18,421 nucleotides of DNA, taken from NCBI GenBank assembly GCA_015064195.1, contig SVSO01000033.1, positions 1-18,421 of the forward strand. Direction: 5' to 3'. The stretch is from Oscillospiraceae bacterium (GTDB lineage: Bacteria; Bacillota_A; Clostridia; Oscillospirales; CAG-272). The position numbers were made by a program, and so were the translations under genes. Below the pieces are notes generated by a model, which saw only the letters and a list, made by a program, of their open reading frames with translations, had not been told where the DNA came from and did not search any database. Below are positions 14,617 to 18,421 of the stretch, one piece after another (position 1 is the first letter of the stretch; each line of letters begins with the position of its first letter).

Positions 14617-17016
14617 ATGCTGAACGGTAAAACTGCAAAGGAATATAAGGAGCTGCGGCGGCTCTTTGCTGCCATGCCCATGGAGTATCGGCCCGTTCCG
14701 TTCTATCATATGGACGGCTGCTTCGCCGAGAACGGTGTGCTTTGTGAGGATGCGGCGAAAAATATCGTACAATACAAAAAGAGCGGCTACGGCGGATTAT
14801 GCCCGCTGCCCGTATCTGCTGCCGCCGGTCATCGTGCAACCTCGCCGGAATTCGGTACGGCGGACTACTATGACAGCTATAAGGCACTGCTTGACAAGGC
14901 AAAAGAGCTGGATATGCGGATCATTTTCTACGATGATCTGGATTTTCCAACCGGCCGCGCAGGCGGTGAGATGGCGCGCGCATTCCCCGGCTCAACGGCG
15001 CGGATGCTCTGCCGGTACGAATATGAGTGCATGGAGGGGCAGAAGATCTGCCGCGAGCTGCATTCGGGCGGCGATGTGACACTCATGTCGCTGGTGGCCG
15101 TGGAGGTGGATGACCGGCACGTCATCGATCTGCGGGAATTCATCGAGGACGACTGCGTCTGCTGGACGGTGCCGGACGGAAACTGGAATATTGAAGAATA
15201 TGTCTGCACCTCTGCGGAAAACGGCTATGTCAACTACATGAACTACGACGCCTGCATGGATTACATCTCCCTCACCTACAAGCGGTTTGCGGATCGGTAT
15301 CAGGATTACATCGGCGATGTGGTGAACATGACCTTCTTTGACGATCTCCAGTATCAGGCCCCCAACCGCCGGATGTGGGACGATCGCTTCAACGAAATTT
15401 TTGAGGAAAAATACGGCTTCGATCCTGCGCCCTGTTATCCGGCGCTGTGGGAGGACATCGGCGAGGACACGCCTCATTACAAGGCACTGCTCATGGACTG
15501 CCGCGCCCATATGTTTGCGGACGGATTTTTCAAGGCGGTGGGCGATTTTACCCGCCGCAACGCGCTGGCTTCGGTGGGTCATGTGGCCGAGCCGAAGGAT
15601 GCTTCCGGCTCATGGCTGTACGGCGATCATTTCCTGTGGCGCAGACACGGCGGCGCGGTGGGACTGGATCTCATCCACGCCTATATGTACGGCTTCAACG
15701 GTCTGAAGCTGGCCTCCAGCGCGGCGTATAACTACGACATCGACACGGTTGCCTGCGAGATCTACGGCGCATATCGTCAGCTGGATCGGCGCATTCTCTA
15801 CTGCGAGGCCATGAATGCCTTCGCGAAGGGCGTGAATTTCATGATCCCTCACACCCTGTGGCTGTCGGGTCACGCCCGCATTCCCCATGAAGTTTCCCAT
15901 CGCAATTATAAATTCAAAGCGGATGTTCCGGAGCTGCTCGATTACATGACCCGCTGTCAGACTCTGCTTCGCGGCGGACGGCATATCGCGGATATTGCAG
16001 TGCTTTATCCCATTCATTCCATCCATTCTCAGGAATTTTTATACGAATCCGAGCCGAAGGGCTGGGAATTCTCCACCACGCCTGCCAATGCGGATTATGT
16101 GACGCTCATCAACACCATCACCGCATTTTCCGGCCGGGATGTGACGGTGATCCATCCCGAGGTGATGAGCGAGCGTATGACGGCGGACGACGGAATGCTG
16201 TATCTTAACAATACGGTGAATTTCGAGCGGTACCGCGTGCTGTTCATGCCGGGAATGTCCATGATCAGTCTCGACAATCTGCGGATGATCAAGAAATTCT
16301 GGGAGGGCGGCGGCATCCTCATTGCCACAGTGGAGCTTCCGTCCCGGGCCATGGAGTTTACGCCGGATAAAAATGCGGACGCGGAGGTGCGCCGCATCAT
16401 CGGTGAGATCTTCGGCACCAGCGGCACGGATCGCGATTCCATGACGGAGCGGCTGGAGAAGCATAACGAAAACGGCGGTATCGCGTATTTCCTGCCCTCG
16501 GACAAAACGGCGGCGGACGGCGTTTACCATGTGGACAGCAAGGCAGTGGATGAGATCCTCGACAATCTGCCGGTGGTCTATGATGTGGAAATGCTGAACA
16601 TCCCGCGGCTGGACGATCAGGGAATGCTCAGCCTCATCCTGCCCGCATTTGTAAACCACGGCGTGGCGGATGCGCTGATCAAGGGCGGCGTATTCAGTTA
16701 TATCCACAAGCGGCAGGAAAACTGCGACGTGTATTTCTTCGCCAATTCGACGGCGGCGGATTACGACGGCAGAGTGCTGCTGAGAGGCGAGCACAATCCG
16801 GAGCTGTGGAATCCCCATACCGGCAAGATCCGTAGGGCGGATTATGAGCTTGTCAACTGGCGCGGCGAGGTGTACACCAAGGTTGCGCTCAAGCTTGCCA
16901 GCGCGGAGTCGGTGTTCATCGTGAGCAGTCCGGAGAAGGAGCTGCTCGACATTATCCGTGATGCGGTTGATCCGCGCACCATCGAAGTTTTTGTGGCGGA
17001 CGAGAATAAGAAATAA
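14617..17016 (+). CDS. GH106-like glycoside hydrolase (alpha-L-rhamnosidase-related), cytoplasmic
   Basis: The 799-residue protein lacks a signal peptide. Its opening resembles GH106-type enzymes: EYRPVPFYHMDG near the N-terminus, a barrel strand with MRIIFYDDLDFPTGRAGGEMA (read in parts), which fits the usual 'YDE-G-PSG-AGG' signature, and later a TFFDDLQYQAP segment. A beta-rich region with WTVPDGNWNIEEY (about residues 185-200) interrupts the barrel. The middle (about 400-600) has VNFMIPHTLWLSG and a beta-amylase/GATase-like LFMPGMSMIS. The C-terminus (about 680-790) is beta-strand-rich. The family removes terminal rhamnose from pectic or other glycans, but many GH106-like proteins are uncharacterised, so the sugar specificity is open. 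AGGAGA at 14603-14608 supports the ATG. It appears to be a single-gene transcript with its own strong promoter and a downstream bidirectional terminator. Confidence 0.76.
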   Translation: MLNGKTAKEYKELRRLFAAMPMEYRPVPFYHMDGCFAENGVLCEDAAKNIVQYKKSGYGGLCPLPVSAAAGHRATSPEFGTADYYDSYKALLDKAKELDMRIIFYDDLDFPTGRAGGEMARAFPGSTARMLCRYEYECMEGQKICRELHSGGDVTLMSLVAVEVDDRHVIDLREFIEDDCVCWTVPDGNWNIEEYVCTSAENGYVNYMNYDACMDYISLTYKRFADRYQDYIGDVVNMTFFDDLQYQAPNRRMWDDRFNEIFEEKYGFDPAPCYPALWEDIGEDTPHYKALLMDCRAHMFADGFFKAVGDFTRRNALASVGHVAEPKDASGSWLYGDHFLWRRHGGAVGLDLIHAYMYGFNGLKLASSAAYNYDIDTVACEIYGAYRQLDRRILYCEAMNAFAKGVNFMIPHTLWLSGHARIPHEVSHRNYKFKADVPELLDYMTRCQTLLRGGRHIADIAVLYPIHSIHSQEFLYESEPKGWEFSTTPANADYVTLINTITAFSGRDVTVIHPEVMSERMTADDGMLYLNNTVNFERYRVLFMPGMSMISLDNLRMIKKFWEGGGILIATVELPSRAMEFTPDKNADAEVRRIIGEIFGTSGTDRDSMTERLEKHNENGGIAYFLPSDKTAADGVYHVDSKAVDEILDNLPVVYDVEMLNIPRLDDQGMLSLILPAFVNHGVADALIKGGVFSYIHKRQENCDVYFFANSTAADYDGRVLLRGEHNPELWNPHTGKIRRADYELVNWRGEVYTKVALKLASAESVFIVSSPEKELLDIIRDAVDPRTIEVFVADENKK

Positions 17017-17020
17017 CGCA

Positions 17021-17065
17021 AAAAGAGACTGCTGCAGGTTGAAAACCTGCAGCAGTCCTGTTTTT
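17021..17065. terminator. Bidirectional intrinsic terminator between the GH106-like and fucosidase genes
   Basis: GACTGCTGCAGGTT (17027-17040) and AACCTGCAGCAGTC (17044-17057) form a perfect 14-bp stem with a GAA loop. On the plus strand it is followed by CTGTTTTT. On the minus strand it is followed by TCTTTTT (the AAAAAGA at 17020-17026). It can therefore end both convergent transcripts. It is hairpin 1 of the two-hairpin cassette. Confidence 0.9.
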
Positions 17066-17095
17066 GGGAGGTGCTGCGCCGATGTGCGGCACCTC
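17027..17095. repeat. Two-hairpin intergenic cassette, copy B (convergent gene ends)
   Basis: Hairpin 1 is the bidirectional terminator at 17027-17057. Hairpin 2 (17068-17095) pairs GAGGTGCTGC with GCGGCACCTC, with one wobble, across an 8-base loop. A run of five Ts lies between them. The order, the stem cores (CTGCTGCA-GTTGAAAAC- and GAGGTG-TGC) and the T-run before hairpin 2 all match copy A at 3831-3978; here the two hairpins are about 75 bases closer together. Confidence 0.68.
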
Positions 17096-17104
17096 TTTCG
17101 TGCA

Positions 17105-18070
17105 TTATTTTGCTCCCCGCAGGATGTTCACCGACGGCTCAGGAACACGTCCCAGCGCGTCGGGGCCGATATTCAGCAGATAGTTGATGCCGCGGGCATT
17201 CAGATGCTCGCGGATTTCGCGGATGCGGGCAGCATCCTTCCAGTTGTCGTCATAGGGGAGATAGCCCCATGTGTCGTTTAATGTGCAGGCGGATTCGTAG
17301 AGCGTATCTTTGTAATCGGAGGGGATCTCGTTGTCACCGGTGGAGGTGTAGTCGCCGAGACCGTTGCCGATGCGGGAATTGATGAGGCAGTCGGGCTGAT
17401 GCTTCTTGACGAGGTCATACAGCACGCGGCTCTGCTCCTCTGTGATGGTCATCGGAACATCGAACCAGATGAGCACCAGATCGCCGTAGCCGGTGAGGAT
17501 TTCCTCCACCTGCGGCAGGATCTTCTTTTCAAAACAGCGGTCGAAGCACTTTGCCTCCCGGTTCGGGAAGTCCCAGCTGTTGTCCCATGACGAGCCGGCG
17601 CACTTCCAGAAGGATTTGTAGCCGCCGCCGTCCGGTTCATGCCAGTCGAGATCCTGAGAATAGTAGAGGCCGAATTTCAGCCCGTGCTTATAGCAGGCTT
17701 CCGCAAGCTCCGCGCAGACATCGCGCCCGAATGGGGTCGCGTCAACCACGTTGTATTTGTCCGCCTTCGAGTGATACATGGCAAAGCCGTCGTGATGCTT
17801 GGCAGTCATGACAAGATATTTCATGCCTGCTTCCCTGGCGAGCAATGCGATCTCCTCTGCGTTGAAGAATACAGGGTTAAACGCGGAGGCCAGCTTTTCG
17901 TATTCCTGATTGGGAATCGCAAAGTAAGACTGCGCCCATTCGCCGTAGCGGCAGCGATCCTGTTCCAGCGGGATGCGCTTATTCTGCCATTCGCCGCCGA
18001 GGACAGAGTAGAGTCCCCAGTGGATCATCATGCCGTAACCGGCATTCCGGAACCATTCTTTGTTTGTCAC
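17105..18070 (-). CDS. GH29 alpha-L-fucosidase, short single-domain form
   Basis: The 321-residue protein is a retaining exo-alpha-L-fucosidase of family GH29. Visible features are MMIHWGLYSV near the N-terminus, TAKHHDGFAMY with His91/His92 in the fucose pocket, GLYYSQDLDWHEP, and LVLIWFDVPM with Asp204 as the probable nucleophile. Downstream are LINSRIGNG and NDTWGY. It ends soon after YLLNIGPDALGRVP, the close of the barrel, so the C-terminal beta-sandwich of the longer (400-plus residue) enzymes is absent. Similar short forms appear to be common in Firmicutes, so this need not be truncation. No signal peptide is present, so it acts in the cytoplasm on imported oligosaccharides. The start is GTG at 18070: an in-frame stop lies two codons upstream, and GGAG sits 11 bases away. 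Confidence 0.92.
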   Translation of the reverse strand: MTNKEWFRNAGYGMMIHWGLYSVLGGEWQNKRIPLEQDRCRYGEWAQSYFAIPNQEYEKLASAFNPVFFNAEEIALLAREAGMKYLVMTAKHHDGFAMYHSKADKYNVVDATPFGRDVCAELAEACYKHGLKFGLYYSQDLDWHEPDGGGYKSFWKCAGSSWDNSWDFPNREAKCFDRCFEKKILPQVEEILTGYGDLVLIWFDVPMTITEEQSRVLYDLVKKHQPDCLINSRIGNGLGDYTSTGDNEIPSDYKDTLYESACTLNDTWGYLPYDDNWKDAARIREIREHLNARGINYLLNIGPDALGRVPEPSVNILRGAK

Positions 18071-18109
18071 GATACTTCACACTCCAATGATAAATATTGA
18101 TGTAAACAT

Positions 18110-18138
18110 ATTATAACTCCAAAAGAAATGGCGTACAA
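18110..18138 (-). promoter_or_regulatory. Probable promoter of the fucosidase gene
   Basis: On the minus strand a perfect -10 box TATAAT (18115-18110) is preceded, with a 17-base spacer, by TTGTAC (18138-18133), a weak -35. The start codon is about 40 bases downstream. The AT-rich leader contains TGTTTACATCA, which could be part of an operator. A weak -35 beside a perfect -10 would suit an activated or repressed sugar gene. Confidence 0.6.
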
Positions 18139-18178
18139 GGCAATTTCCGGCAGAAAGCATGGATATTCCGGTAAAATG

Positions 18179-18421
18179 TCAATATCGGTCGATGTCGATC
18201 CGTGTCACATCGCAGATGATTTCTTCGCCGAGGAACATGGAGGCGATGCTTTCGAAATCCTGCGGCTCATCGCTGACAAAATAGCGCACCCTGCCGCCCT
18301 CACTCCTGAGCAGTCTGCGCTCCGCAAGGATCGCCGCAAGCTCGGATGCTGCGGCGGCGGATACATTGATGAGCGCCGCATCCGGCAGAACACGGGCGAT
18401 GGACGGCGCGATGATGGGATA
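18179..18421 (-). CDS. murI: Glutamate racemase, C-terminal part (5' end outside window)
   Basis: The frame is open to the window edge and gives the last 80 residues. It starts at YPIIAPSIARVLPDAALINVS, which matches the segment just after the second catalytic cysteine of glutamate racemase (the usual CTHYP motif, cut here between His and Tyr). AAAASELAAIL, then a variable loop, then VRYFVSDEPQDFESIASMFLG, is the standard family ending, where E. coli-type enzymes have FYTTG--- FEEIAS-WLG. The enzyme makes D-glutamate for peptidoglycan, so this gene is housekeeping and marks the end of the carbohydrate region. The fucosidase begins 108 bases downstream on the same strand but has its own predicted promoter. 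The catalytic Cys itself lies outside the window and cannot be checked. Confidence 0.88.
   Translation of the reverse strand, partial: YPIIAPSIARVLPDAALINVSAAAASELAAILAERRLLRSEGGRVRYFVSDEPQDFESIASMFLGEEIICDVTRIDIDRY

Noticed and set aside
17105..17160. Truncation of the fucosidase by insertion of the hairpin cassette
   Set aside because: The protein lacks the usual C-terminal beta-sandwich and ends next to the cassette, but barrel-only forms of about this length seem common in Firmicutes, and no direct repeats or remnant coding sequence lie beyond the cassette.
18205..18393. A 62-codon minus-strand frame at the right edge
   Set aside because: The glutamate racemase frame covers the same bases with clear family similarity; this one is Ser/Arg/Pro-rich and is a shadow.
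1..18421. CRISPR arrays, tRNA or rRNA genes, insertion sequences, phage genes or toxin-antitoxin pairs
   Set aside because: I saw no regularly spaced direct repeats, transposase or integrase motifs, tRNA-like cloverleafs or phage structural proteins in either strand.

Overview
The window looks like chromosomal DNA from a Gram-positive anaerobe of the Clostridia, probably an Oscillospiraceae/Ruminococcaceae-type gut or rumen bacterium. The evidence is the AGGAGG-like ribosome sites, two textbook sigma-A promoters, a lipobox-type solute-binding protein, moderately high GC with AT-rich intergenic regions, and many cytoplasmic glycosidases. The species call is inference only.

Layout. (a) 1-3829, plus strand: the 3' end of an unrecognised, possibly carbohydrate-active gene, a sugar-type solute-binding lipoprotein, and an intracellular clan GH-A-like glycosidase, packed as one operon. 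(b) 3830-3981: a convergent intergenic region with two strong hairpins. (c) 3982-5840, minus strand: a TolB-like beta-propeller resembling oligogalacturonate lyase (PL22), and upstream of it a hexapeptide acyltransferase resembling serine acetyltransferase. (d) 5949-8210, plus strand: HAD phosphatase, AIM24-family protein and membrane-anchored metallophosphoesterase, closed by an intrinsic terminator. (e) 14424 down to 8246, minus strand: a perfect sigma-A promoter, a leader hairpin, then ABC exporter half 1, a DUF1854 protein, a SAM methyltransferase and ABC exporter half 2. (f) 14536-17016, plus strand: a divergent strong promoter and a GH106-like glycosidase. (g) 17017-17104: a second convergent region with the same two-hairpin plan as (b). 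(h) 17105-18070, minus strand: a short GH29 alpha-L-fucosidase. (i) 18179-18421, minus strand: the C-terminal end of glutamate racemase.

How it fits together. The solute-binding protein, GH-A-like enzyme, PL22-like propeller, GH106-like enzyme and GH29 enzyme point to uptake of fucose-, rhamnose- or uronate-containing oligosaccharides and their breakdown in the cytoplasm. None of these enzymes whose N-terminus is visible has a signal peptide, and no permease for the solute-binding protein is in the window. Embedded among them is an apparently separate four-gene operon. It encodes two ABC exporter halves, each with an N-terminal soluble domain and a four-cysteine zinc ribbon, together with DUF1854. 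This kind of ABC/DUF1854 pairing is known next to cyanophycin genes in other bacteria, but here a methyltransferase sits inside the operon and no cyanophycin gene is visible. It is the best candidate for an undescribed system in this window.
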